Part shown: positions 1 to 9,727 of the stretch, one piece after another
Layout of the letters: each line of letters opens with the position of its first letter
Position numbering within the stretch: the first letter of the stretch is position 1
Origin: Sporopachydermia quercuum
Taxonomy: Eukaryota; Ascomycota; Sporopachydermiomycetes; Sporopachydermiales; Sporopachydermiaceae
NCBI GenBank assembly: GCA_001599295.1
Contig: BCGN01000012.1
Coordinates: 248,001-312,000 of the forward strand
Reading direction: 5' to 3'
DNA length: 64,000 nt
Notes under the pieces: generated by a model
What the model saw: the letters and a program-made list of their open reading frames with translations, nothing else
Database searches by the model: none
Told to the model about the DNA's origin: nothing
Translations under genes and position numbers: made by a program

Positions 1-2342
1 TAGAAATAAATCCATTGGGCAAAAGGAAAGAGATGTAACGAGAGACGAGCATAAGACGATAAGGATTGAGAAGAAAACGAACAATCAATTCAATATGAGA
101 TGAAATACTGTTGAAAACTTCAAGTTGAGTTAGGATTGTATGAGACTATTCTCCAACAAAATGATCAAATGAAATATCAACGTGATTTGTAGTGACACTT
201 TGCAGAAAAAGCAAAGGCAAGTAATAAACTTCTTTGTTGATACTCTCAATTTCTCTAGTTACAGGATTCAACAGCCTAAGTTATACTTATTTCATTTCAT
301 TTGGACATATTAGTATAGTATAGTTAGTGTGCTCAATGATGTTTTGCTGTCCTTCTTCGAACACTCCAAGAATTGATAAAAAGACGTTTACAATCGTTGT
401 TGATTATTTCCAAGGAAGAAAATCTTCAAATAGAGAAAAAAGCCTTCACTTTATATGTTCCGCCATTTCAGACACTTGCAGTATACCCTTTCACTTATCC
501 AATCAACTTTGAAACCAAATCATCAAATTTGATCCTCCGTGCATAAAAGTGATGAATCACTGTTTTATTTTTTTGAAACAGGAAGACCGTTTCACTAAAA
601 TAAAGTTAAATTAATGGATTAAACTCTACTCACGTCCCCATACTCGTTGTCAACTCCAGCGTTATCTATGTATAAAGTTTTTTTTCTTTTTCTTTTTGAT
701 ATTCAATCTCTTTCTATCTTTCAGTTTCTGGTTTTATGATTTTTGTTTCGAATATAGGAGAACCCAGAGAAGTTCTCTTTCCGTAAGNGCTGCGTTGTTC
801 ATTGTTCAACAATAAACATAACGGGGATATGCTGGTTGGCCAAAGTAAGGTTTAATTTAAACTTTAAGTGGTAAAAATGAAACTAATATTTAATAACTGT
901 CGAAACGGAGAAAGTTTGAACTAAACATTAATCTGTTCATTTTATTAGGAATGAGAGTTGATCATCGAACCTTAACTGTAAAACAGAGGGTACTTGTACG
1001 CCTTGCAATTTATATTACTTATTGTTTACATACCGTCTGCCGTTCAATGAGACCCAAAAAGCAAACTGAGGTTTATTTTTTGTTTCATGACTTATTCCTG
1101 GATGGCAGAAAAAAGTGAAGATGAAATGAGCTCTCTTGAGGAAATCCTAAAAAGCTTTAATGATCCCACTACCTAATAGTTGAGGATATTCAATAAATCT
1201 AACTGTTATGTGGATCGGTTATCTGAAATAAAAGCATAGAGCAAAATGTAATATCACGTTTCGCGCTTCGAATACTTTACCTAACATTTCTAACTTTCGA
1301 TGGCAGATCTTTCTGTGGATAGTCGGAAGAGAAATGATTCTTTTCAGCTTCGCATATTTAAAGTGCAAAGTTAAAATATACCATAAAACTTAGAGTTTAA
1401 ACTTGTTCCCTTTCTGCTTTTAATTATGTTTGATGATGCTTGATAATAACCTGGGTCCTCAGCTAATATCCAGTTTTGCCCAATATTAAATGCAATGGTG
1501 TTTGAATCTACCAATATTCTCGACAAAAATCTCTGGTCTTGTAAAGAACAGTAAGATGACAGGCGAATAAAGTGACTAATGATTGTTCTTTGGAGTTGAG
1601 CTACGCATTTCTGTGGAAGTTCCGTTTACTTGGTCCAGCTTTGCCAGACTTCACAAACCACCAACAGAAGTTTGTTTGCCGCAAAAGTTGTCACCGTCTT
1701 GAAACTATCGTCTGTCTTCCTCATTCCTTTTATTTTATTTTTTATTTTATTTATTAATTATTTTTCGATAGTCTAATAAAGTGCAAATATTTGCTAGAGA
1801 GGAGGGAGATGAGAATTTATACTTTTTTTTAAACTTCACAAGTGTTCTGTTTCTTTAACCTTATTTAGCTTCGGGTTGTAAATCACTTTAACTTAGAACT
1901 CTATTTTCATTGGGGGCTTTATTTTATATTACACAACAATGTAACTCTAACTTAAATGTTATTATCAAACAAAGCTTATTTTAAGTTTAAGTTATTTTTA
2001 CTAACTCTTGTTGCTTGTTCATTCAAATACCGATTTCTCTCTATCCTCCAGTTTATCAACTTGTACTCCTTTGCTGTTTTATTCCTCTTCTTCTTTATTG
2101 CCTATTTCCCTACTATCAACACTTTTACTCTACAACATTGGTAGCTCTTTGCGAACTTTATATACTATTACCATACTTTCATCTCCAACTTTGTATGTAC
2201 CTTCTCATACTCAAATCCTGCCATAACATCTTACACTTGCTCTTTGTTCATGTTTTCAGAGTAATCTGACAGTCTCTTCTCCTTTGAATGCCAAAGAAGA
2301 AACTGTGTAATTTACCAGCAATTTGTCTATTCGTCAACCAAC
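1..2342. other. Intergenic region, no gene supported
   Basis: There is no ORF with family-like composition on either strand. The sequence is AT-rich, with pyrimidine tracts just before the next gene (about 1990-2240) that look like a promoter or 5' UTR. A 29-codon ATG ORF with an acidic C-terminal half (1087-1176, plus strand) is the only stretch with protein-like composition, and it is too short to call. There is one ambiguous base at 788. A left-edge gene cannot be excluded, but no open frame enters from position 1. Confidence 0.6.
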
Positions 2343-5300
2343 ATGACAAGTGTTATTGAAACCCAGGCTCCTTCGAAACATAATACTTCTATACAGGCGG
2401 CAGCCCCTCACAGTGGATCCAATACCACAGCGGCAAGTACTAGTTCAATTACGAAGCCAATAACTGATAATACAATGATTTCAAAAGATCCTCTGGAAGA
2501 ATTTGACGGAGCAATCAAAGATTTCAGTATAGATCAAATAAACGCTCTACAGAAAAGTCTCACCGAAGATTTCCAGCTGTTGGCTATTGAATTTGCCAAC
2601 CTTCGTTCATCAAGATTAGAAAAAATAACTAGCATGTTATCTGATGCCAATCTGACAAAAATTGTCAATGCTGAATCAAACAACAAGAATAATGATAGTG
2701 CTGATGGTTCTCTCAAACTACCTGTNTTAATAGCCAAATTCATAACTAATCCTTTAATTCCTTACAATAAACGAAAAGAACTTCTAAACACTGCATTAGA
2801 ACTTCAAGTGAACTCAACGGCTAAGGTAACCAACGGTGAAATCAAGAACGTTTGGACCCAATTTCTCGATTCTAACAGCAATCTAAAGGAGAATCTAATA
2901 AGAAAAGTGCAACAAGACATTTTAAACCTAGACTCCGAATTTCTCAATAGAACTACTGGTAGTTCTAATATCAAAAACAGCGATGAAAGACTAAAGCTTG
3001 ATGCTTCTTCGGTAAGGTATTTAACAGATTCGATTGCTGTTATTAACGATGCTCATGAAAGGACCAATTTGACGGATGTTGAACCAAATAGTTATAAACT
3101 AAGGCGACAAAGTCCTAATGATGAAAATTCTATAGGATCTTTGATTAAAAGAGAGGAAATCTCAGTAGATGATGATTTAGATACTATTAAGTTTCTATGC
3201 CACCAAGCTGAAATAAGGAAAATGAGCTCAAATAGCGGGAAGAATGAAAGCGAAGAGGACAACGACGAAGAAAATAACGCTGACGATACTGTTCCCGTTG
3301 ACGATAAAAACGAGAACGAATATGGTAATAGTAGCAGTAATAGTAATAATAATAGTGTTGCTAGTACCAATCCACATTCTCCTATCACTGGCTGTATATC
3401 ATTTGCACTGTTGAACATTGCTGAGGCTGAGTTATCCAAAATCAATTCCCCACCCCAGCAAAAAGCTTCAATAGTACGTCCACCGACAGGCAGCATCAAT
3501 ATTGGTAACAGCGATTTAAACACTGCCAATGCCAATCTTCAGAACAAACCACGTTCTACTGGTATTACTTCTATTGCGGGAGTAATGAATAACGATGTTT
3601 CTGCTGTTGACAACAATGGTCTCAGTGCTACGAATGGCAGTTCTTTGCCTGTTAATGCCCATCTTTCTGCGCCCGCTGTTCCATCTATTTCGAATCCCCC
3701 TATCAATTCTGGTATGCCTATCGGTTCTGTATCAAATCCTATTCCGAAACATAACTACCACACAAATGCTATTGCCAACTTACTGAATAGAACGAATAGC
3801 GACCCAAATATTCCTCAATTTCAGCAGTCCAAACCTGAACCCAAAACCGAACCTGTTCAAGGAACAAATTGGTCAGAGCCGGTTGAGGAGAAAAAGGCAG
3901 TGAAACGGAGGAAAAGAAAGCTGGACAAGATGCGGGAGAATGAAGGCGAGCGGGAAAAAGAAAAGGAAAGGGAAAAGGAAAAAGGGAAAGAGAATGAAAC
4001 AGACTCTCGACGAGGTTTTAATGGTAACAATGGTAGCAATTATGGCGGCGGGCCATTGAAGGTTTTGCCTGGCAATAATCCAAATATGATGAGTATTAAT
4101 CCCAATGAAAATCCCTATAATAACATGATGCCAATGGGACCTGGATATTCTATGTATGATATGAAGAAACAGCAGCAGCAACAGATTCCTGGTCCTGAAA
4201 ATCAAGCTTCTTTGATGGAGAAACCAAGGGTTCTTTATACTTCTAGCCAAGGAATTCCTATGGCAAGCGGCCAGAACAACAATATGCCAGTCCAAGGTTC
4301 TGTTCAAGTGCCTTTAGGAGCTTTGCCCGTTCATACCTTCATTAATGGTGCAGAGCATTATAATCCAAATCTCATGGATCCTTCCGGTTCTATGCCTTCA
4401 AACAAAGAGATTCCTTCCAATTCTACTGCTTCTACAACGGAATCTAATATCGAATCTCTTTGGAAGCCCAAAAGACGTAGAAGAACAAAGAAACAAATGG
4501 AACACGACCGAGAGCTTGCAAGGATTCAATCATCTTTACAAGAGCAATCTGCTGTTCAAAAAAGAGAACAAGCGTTGGGTCAACAAATTCCTGGTTCCCC
4601 GATAGCTGTGCAGGCTTCTCTTCTTGCAGAAACCGATAAATCCACCGTGAAAGCTTCTGGAATGANTAATGAAACCGGGGCTAGCACAGGAGTTCCGGCT
4701 GTTGCTGGGGAGCCAACCGCAGGGTCTGCTGCAGATTCTTCTATAGAATCGGTTGGCAAGGGTAAAACCAAAGGAAAAACTGGTAAACCGCGGGGCCGGA
4801 AAGCAGGGAAACTCAACAAAAGTAGCTTTGCATCGTCTGAAAATATTCCTTCAAATTTAACTGCTGTTGATCGTTCTCCTTTACCAACGCTTGTAGATTC
4901 TCAAGCACCTCAAGGACATTCGGGAAATCAGCCTCCGGGAAGCCAACCTGGCGTTGATACCACCAAACAAACAAGTACTGCTGTTTTCTCTCCATATTCT
5001 GACCCCAGAGACTCCAGAGGCCCAGAATCCAACCAGCAGCAGTTCCACACCCAATTGTCGCATGTTCAACAGGTCCATAATTTACCACCAATAGAACAAC
5101 ATGGCATGGGCCCGCAAGGGTCTTCCAGATCACATTTGCCTCCACCATTACTACATCCACTTAATTCTGGTGGCTCTGTACAGGAAATGAATGGAAATGG
5201 ATCTTACCAAGAAGCCCAAATGATGCTTGGTGCGCCTTGGCTGCCTCCTCTTGCACCGCAACAGCAGCAACAACAGCAGCAACAGTATCATTTACAGCCA

Positions 5301-6830
5301 AATTCTCAAGTTTCTCAGGGCCCAATAGAACAAGAGCAACGTCCTCAGCCCCAACCGCAGCAACTGCCACCACCCCAGAAATCTCAAGCCCCCCAGCTCT
5401 CACAATCTTCTCAACAGGCTAACCAACAAATGTATCAAATGCCCCCTCATTACCAACAGCCAAATATACTACTGAACAGCAGCAATGGAAATAATACTAG
5501 CAATCATAATATCATGAACAGTATGGGAAATTTAAACACTATCGCTAGTATAAATACTAATGCTGGCAATGAGGAAAACGAGAGCAAACTAGTAAGGCAA
5601 TCTGAAGGCCACCTTTCATTAAATGACCGAAATTTGCCTTCCCAACTGCAGCAACAGGAGATTTCTTCTCAAGATGCAGCACCAGGAACAGAAAATCAGA
5701 AGATCAAGAAACCAAGGAAGCCCAGAAAGACTAAGAAAATGAAAGAGATGGAAGCTGCGTCGGTATCGGTATCGCCTCGTCAGAATGAGATCCGACCAAA
5801 CAATGCTCGTCAGAATATTCAGGATGCTTATTCAGTGAGTCACCAGGGGCCACCAGGAGCACCAGGGGGACCACGACCTCAAGGATCAATTGGTAATGGA
5901 GCACCTTTATACCAACAGGGAGCTCAGCAAGGTGTTACAGGACAAGCGCAACAGCCAATTGGTCCCCCAGTGCCTCCAGGTCATGGGCAGCATATAGGGC
6001 AGCAATTCAATGGTCCTCCTACGCTTGCTATGCTTATGCCTAATGGTCAGTTGGTGCCAATTAACAATTTGGAAGAGCAACATATGCTTGAGCAGCAGCA
6101 GCAACAACAGCAAGCTCAACAGGCTCAACAGGTTCAACAACAGCAGGCTCAGCAAGCCCAGCAAGCTCAAATGCAGTCGCAGCAGCAAGCACAGCCTCAA
6201 GGACATCCTGCCATGGTCCATGAATCACAGCAATCTCAGGCACTTTCTCATGGTCACGGGCCTCTCCAAGGACACAACCAATCATCTTTCTATTCTTATA
6301 ACCAATCACAATATCATTCCCAGCAGCCTCAACCTCAGCAATCTCAACAGCAACCAAATCTTGCGTCTTCTCCAGGTCAAAACCAGGTTTCTCCGAATAT
6401 GGAGCCTAGTGTTTCGAAGAAAAGAAGATCCAAGAAGAGTAAGGAAAACAAAGACGGTATGGTGGTCAATGGAGCAGGAAATACATCAGGAAACAGTTCC
6501 TCTGGAATTAATGGTCAGCCAATGATTCACGGTCCCTCAGGACCTCCAGGACCTCCTGGGCCTTCTGGGTCATCAGGAGTTCCTGGAACTGGAATGGAAT
6601 CTTCTCTGCAACAACAGCAGCTGCCCCACGGACTACCTCATATGCAACCTAGACCTCCAATGGGCCCTAATCAAGAAATGGTTCAATATCCTAATTATAA
6701 CGCACCCCCGAATATTTATTATTATAACGAGAACGAGCCCAGGGTTGATCGTCCATGGTCTCAGATGCCTCAGCAGTATCCAGCACCTCCACCACCACCA
6801 GGATCACTTGGGCCTCCTCCTAGCAATTAG
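2343..6830 (+). CDS. Large Gln-rich protein with basic clusters, probably nuclear
   Basis: This is a single 1495-codon ORF that I do not recognise. The only region that looks globular is near the N-terminus (about residues 45-185), predicted helical and rich in Leu, Glu and Asn. The rest is low complexity: Asn/Ser-rich, then Gln/Pro-rich, with polyglutamine near residues 974-985 and 1249-1290 and collagen-like Gly-Pro-Pro runs near 1400. Five clusters of Lys/Arg stand out at about residues 514-535, 706-716, 803-818, 1120-1132 and 1357-1368; an example is KPKRRRRTKKQ. Several resemble AT-hooks or nuclear localisation signals. Such a design is common in yeast chromatin or transcription cofactors (Q-rich SWI/SNF or Mediator tails), but no family-defining motif is visible. 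Two ambiguous bases fall inside it: 2726 (silent, GTN is Val) and 4666 (changes one residue). The ORF is real on length alone; its function is open. Confidence 0.85.
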   Translation: MTSVIETQAPSKHNTSIQAAAPHSGSNTTAASTSSITKPITDNTMISKDPLEEFDGAIKDFSIDQINALQKSLTEDFQLLAIEFANLRSSRLEKITSMLSDANLTKIVNAESNNKNNDSADGSLKLPXLIAKFITNPLIPYNKRKELLNTALELQVNSTAKVTNGEIKNVWTQFLDSNSNLKENLIRKVQQDILNLDSEFLNRTTGSSNIKNSDERLKLDASSVRYLTDSIAVINDAHERTNLTDVEPNSYKLRRQSPNDENSIGSLIKREEISVDDDLDTIKFLCHQAEIRKMSSNSGKNESEEDNDEENNADDTVPVDDKNENEYGNSSSNSNNNSVASTNPHSPITGCISFALLNIAEAELSKINSPPQQKASIVRPPTGSINIGNSDLNTANANLQNKPRSTGITSIAGVMNNDVSAVDNNGLSATNGSSLPVNAHLSAPAVPSISNPPINSGMPIGSVSNPIPKHNYHTNAIANLLNRTNSDPNIPQFQQSKPEPKTEPVQGTNWSEPVEEKKAVKRRKRKLDKMRENEGEREKEKEREKEKGKENETDSRRGFNGNNGSNYGGGPLKVLPGNNPNMMSINPNENPYNNMMPMGPGYSMYDMKKQQQQQIPGPENQASLMEKPRVLYTSSQGIPMASGQNNNMPVQGSVQVPLGALPVHTFINGAEHYNPNLMDPSGSMPSNKEIPSNSTASTTESNIESLWKPKRRRRTKKQMEHDRELARIQSSLQEQSAVQKREQALGQQIPGSPIAVQASLLAETDKSTVKASGMXNETGASTGVPAVAGEPTAGSAADSSIESVGKGKTKGKTGKPRGRKAGKLNKSSFASSENIPSNLTAVDRSPLPTLVDSQAPQGHSGNQPPGSQPGVDTTKQTSTAVFSPYSDPRDSRGPESNQQQFHTQLSHVQQVHNLPPIEQHGMGPQGSSRSHLPPPLLHPLNSGGSVQEMNGNGSYQEAQMMLGAPWLPPLAPQQQQQQQQQYHLQPNSQVSQGPIEQEQRPQPQPQQLPPPQKSQAPQLSQSSQQANQQMYQMPPHYQQPNILLNSSNGNNTSNHNIMNSMGNLNTIASINTNAGNEENESKLVRQSEGHLSLNDRNLPSQLQQQEISSQDAAPGTENQKIKKPRKPRKTKKMKEMEAASVSVSPRQNEIRPNNARQNIQDAYSVSHQGPPGAPGGPRPQGSIGNGAPLYQQGAQQGVTGQAQQPIGPPVPPGHGQHIGQQFNGPPTLAMLMPNGQLVPINNLEEQHMLEQQQQQQQAQQAQQVQQQQAQQAQQAQMQSQQQAQPQGHPAMVHESQQSQALSHGHGPLQGHNQSSFYSYNQSQYHSQQPQPQQSQQQPNLASSPGQNQVSPNMEPSVSKKRRSKKSKENKDGMVVNGAGNTSGNSSSGINGQPMIHGPSGPPGPPGPSGSSGVPGTGMESSLQQQQLPHGLPHMQPRPPMGPNQEMVQYPNYNAPPNIYYYNENEPRVDRPWSQMPQQYPAPPPPPGSLGPPPSN

Positions 6831-7688
6831 CTATATGCTGAATAAGCTGTATGACTCAAGGAATAGCTAGTAAAGAAACTTGCAAGCAATGAATTCACGA
6901 ATGTATAATACAATTGCATAAAATTTATTATTTTAGTATACGATGGTACTTAATGGATAATTAAATGTAATATAGTGAGAATGAATGAATGATTAAGAAT
7001 AATTTAACACAGTACTAGTACTATATTATTGTAGGCTTTGAGTACTTAGTTGACCGTTGATTGACTGGAATTGCTACTTTTTCCAGGAAATCAGGTTCAG
7101 CGGAGTCTCAATTAGAAGTAAAAACAGTCTTTTGAAGGTCAGTTGCCCAGCTTGCTCGTTAAGCGTTGGTACGACTCGGGCCGCTTTGAAGCGACATTAC
7201 AGTTCTGGAGCGAAATTTTTGGAGTGTTTGAATTAGTTATGGTAAAATAAAGTTAACGGCAAAGGTAATACTATTTTAAACCTTAATTAACTCAAGGTTT
7301 TTTAGTATAAAGTTTATGTAGTGTCAACGCTAGATTCACACTTAACTCAATCAATTGGTTCCAAGTTTATTTTATTTCACTCGGTAAACTCAAACTTATG
7401 AACCCGAACATCGCTAGCTTCCCTCACATATGCATAATATATGATTACATCATCATATTCTTACCTATCCCAATAATACTTCACAAACTCGTTAGTAGAA
7501 AAATCCAAATCAGTATACAAACATTTCCAGAACATCAAGCCATCTCATCATCTTCGTATCATCAATATATGCTTGTTCTAACCTTCCACTGAATAATCAA
7601 TTAAGAAACTGGAATATTCCTGAGAATAAGAGTCAATTGGTTATTTAGATTCAGTAAATTTAAGGCAACACAAGTTTGGAACGCCACA
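6831..7688. other. Intergenic region between the Gln-rich gene and UBX5
   Basis: It holds the 3' region of the upstream gene and the promoter of UBX5. A locally GC-richer patch at about 7130-7220 has no open frame, no tRNA B-box and no convincing snoRNA boxes. Nothing else is supported. Confidence 0.5.
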
Positions 7689-9257
7689 ATGGCCAGTCAA
7701 GAAGAAATTGACCAATTTCGCAGTATCACTGATACCTCGGATGGCGAGACAGCAGAAAAATTCTTAGAAATTGGTGGGTCTCTTGAAAATGCCATTTCAC
7801 TGTTTTTTGAACATGGTGCTTCATTTGTAGCTGCCAATGAAGCAAGTTCCAGAGGGGGAGATGAAGTAAATGAATCAGCAGACGTTGAAACCGAATCTGA
7901 TGACGCCTTGGCTCAGAGATTACAGTCAGAAGCCTATCAGGCTGCTGATGAACCCAGGGCCCCTATTCAAGCCACCAGAGAAACTCTTGTAGATCCTGCT
8001 TATGCTAATCTACAAAGGCTCTCGGGTATGTTTTCTTCTGGTGGCTATTCGCATTCTGGCAGGGGGAGAGTTCCTGGTTTCGGAAGCCAATTCTCCACTA
8101 TCTTTGGACAAGAGATAAGATTGCCAGGAGCTTCTGACAATGAGGACGAAGATGATGGTTTGACTGATCATCAAAGAAGACTTGCAGAGCTTTATAGGCC
8201 TCCTTTTGATATCATGTCCACTTTGACATTCCAAGATGCGAGAGCTCAAGCCAAGACTAAAAGGAAGTGGCTACTGGTGAATATTCAAGATGTATCTGAT
8301 TTTAGATGTCAAATGCTCAACCGTGATTTCTGGAGCGATAAGGAAGTGAAAAATGTCGTAAAAGAGAACTTCATTTTCATTCAGTATCAATCAAATTCAG
8401 TAGAAGGTGAAGAGTACATACAGTTCTATCCTTTCTATGATGAGTATCCTCATATTGCAATAATTGATCCTATTACAGGAGAACGACTGAAGCTATGGAG
8501 CGAAACTCCAAAGCCTATAAATTGGATAGAGGAAGTTTTTGAATTTTTGGGTAAATTCTCATTAGATCCTAAGAGGAAAAATCCTGTGAATATAGACAAT
8601 AAAGACAAGCCACGGATTGATCCCAGTAGGCTGACAGAAGAAGAACAGATTGAATGGGCTACCAAACGATCTTTATGCTCTTCATCAGGTCATGGAAATG
8701 CAGGAAGTAAGCCAAAGTTTGTTGATAGCGACTCAGTGTCAGATGAAATGGTTATATCTGATGATTTTGATGGGGAAGACGATGATGAAGATGTGAGTGA
8801 TGTTTATTCCTTTGATGATTCTTTGGTAGAAGTCAATGGAGATTCAAACAATGATTCTAATGTTGATGACGATAATACTGCTGGTACAGTTGAGAAACCT
8901 ATTGATTTAGACGGCAATGAAGATAGTGATGGAATAATAGAAGACGAGTTAACCGAAGAAGAGTTATTCGTCACTATAAGAGCTGTTCATCATGATGAAC
9001 CAACAGATGCCGACCCTAAAAAAACCACCAGGATTCAAATACGCGGTGATGGTTTTAGAACAGTTAAAAGAGTGAATTTGAATGATAAAGTGAAGATTAT
9101 TTATGAGACAATCAAAGCCGATATTCCCCAAGTAGAAGGAGGCAATAAGTATTTTGTTCTTACATCTGAGAGGAAGAATCTTATTGAGTATTTAACGAAA
9201 ACTGTGGAAGAAGCAGGATTGAAAAATAGCTCTATTAACTTAGAGATTATTGATTAA
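7689..9257 (+). CDS. UBX5: UBA-UAS-UBX domain protein, Cdc48 cofactor (Ubx5/UBXN7 type)
   Basis: The 522-residue protein has the domain order of Ubx5/UBXN7. An N-terminal UBA-like segment (about residues 1-45, starting MASQEEIDQF) is followed by a thioredoxin-like UAS domain (about 150-290, with KRKWLLVNIQD and the FYPFYDEYPHIAIIDP stretch). An acidic linker (about 350-430) leads to a C-terminal UBX domain (about 437-522). In the family, UBX binds Cdc48/p97, UBA binds ubiquitin, and UAS docks onto neddylated or ubiquitinated clients. Ubx5 acts in Cdc48-dependent extraction, including Cul3/Rpb1 turnover and DNA-protein crosslinks. Length matches S. cerevisiae Ubx5 (about 500 aa). The first ATG fits the family N-terminus, no intron is needed, and the acidic linker carries many Ser-Asp pairs typical of CK2 sites (inference). 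Confidence 0.9.
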   Translation: MASQEEIDQFRSITDTSDGETAEKFLEIGGSLENAISLFFEHGASFVAANEASSRGGDEVNESADVETESDDALAQRLQSEAYQAADEPRAPIQATRETLVDPAYANLQRLSGMFSSGGYSHSGRGRVPGFGSQFSTIFGQEIRLPGASDNEDEDDGLTDHQRRLAELYRPPFDIMSTLTFQDARAQAKTKRKWLLVNIQDVSDFRCQMLNRDFWSDKEVKNVVKENFIFIQYQSNSVEGEEYIQFYPFYDEYPHIAIIDPITGERLKLWSETPKPINWIEEVFEFLGKFSLDPKRKNPVNIDNKDKPRIDPSRLTEEEQIEWATKRSLCSSSGHGNAGSKPKFVDSDSVSDEMVISDDFDGEDDDEDVSDVYSFDDSLVEVNGDSNNDSNVDDDNTAGTVEKPIDLDGNEDSDGIIEDELTEEELFVTIRAVHHDEPTDADPKKTTRIQIRGDGFRTVKRVNLNDKVKIIYETIKADIPQVEGGNKYFVLTSERKNLIEYLTKTVEEAGLKNSSINLEIID

Positions 9258-9727
9258 TTCTGGTTTCCTTATTAATGATTATTGATATTATATCATATTT
9301 CCTTTTACTATATGTTATGTTACCATATTATGTCATTATCTCATCAGTGATTACATTTCCTAGTAGTAGTAGTAGTCAGTTGGTATCAGTTGTTGGCTTT
9401 AGCAAACCATTCACCACATAACCTTCCAGATTCTGGATACCAAATCATGGTGACAAATTCCTCGACAATGTATGCTAAACATCCTAATACAGCTGCTTCA
9501 AATGAGTGTCCACAGTTGAGTTATTAATCATAATGCTATAAGTGTCAAGCTTGACTTCTCATTGCATTACGATCATGAAGTGATGCGATGCCTTATAAGG
9601 CGTATAAATTGGAAACAGTATAAACTGTTCCAATACTAAATTCAAGTATAATTCAGATTTCTTAATAGTTGAATAATAAGAACTAAGCATACAAATCATC
9701 ACTCATATCAAGTTCAGCCAAATACAC
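9258..9727. other. Convergent intergenic region with a short coding-like stretch on the minus strand
   Basis: This lies between the 3' ends of UBX5 and IRC3. A (TAG)5 run is at 9361-9375. On the minus strand, 9520 down to 9386 is open for 44 codons and reads as a plausible peptide (containing AAVLGCLAYIVEEF and WYPESGRLCGEW). It has no start codon, and no upstream exon could be placed before IRC3 begins. It may be chance or a relic. Confidence 0.35.

Noticed and set aside
327-512. 61-codon ORF near the left edge
   Set aside because: Composition typical of random AT-rich frames; same for 1572-1757.
7130-7220. GC-richer patch as a possible ncRNA or tRNA
   Set aside because: No B-box, no cloverleaf and no clear snoRNA boxes.
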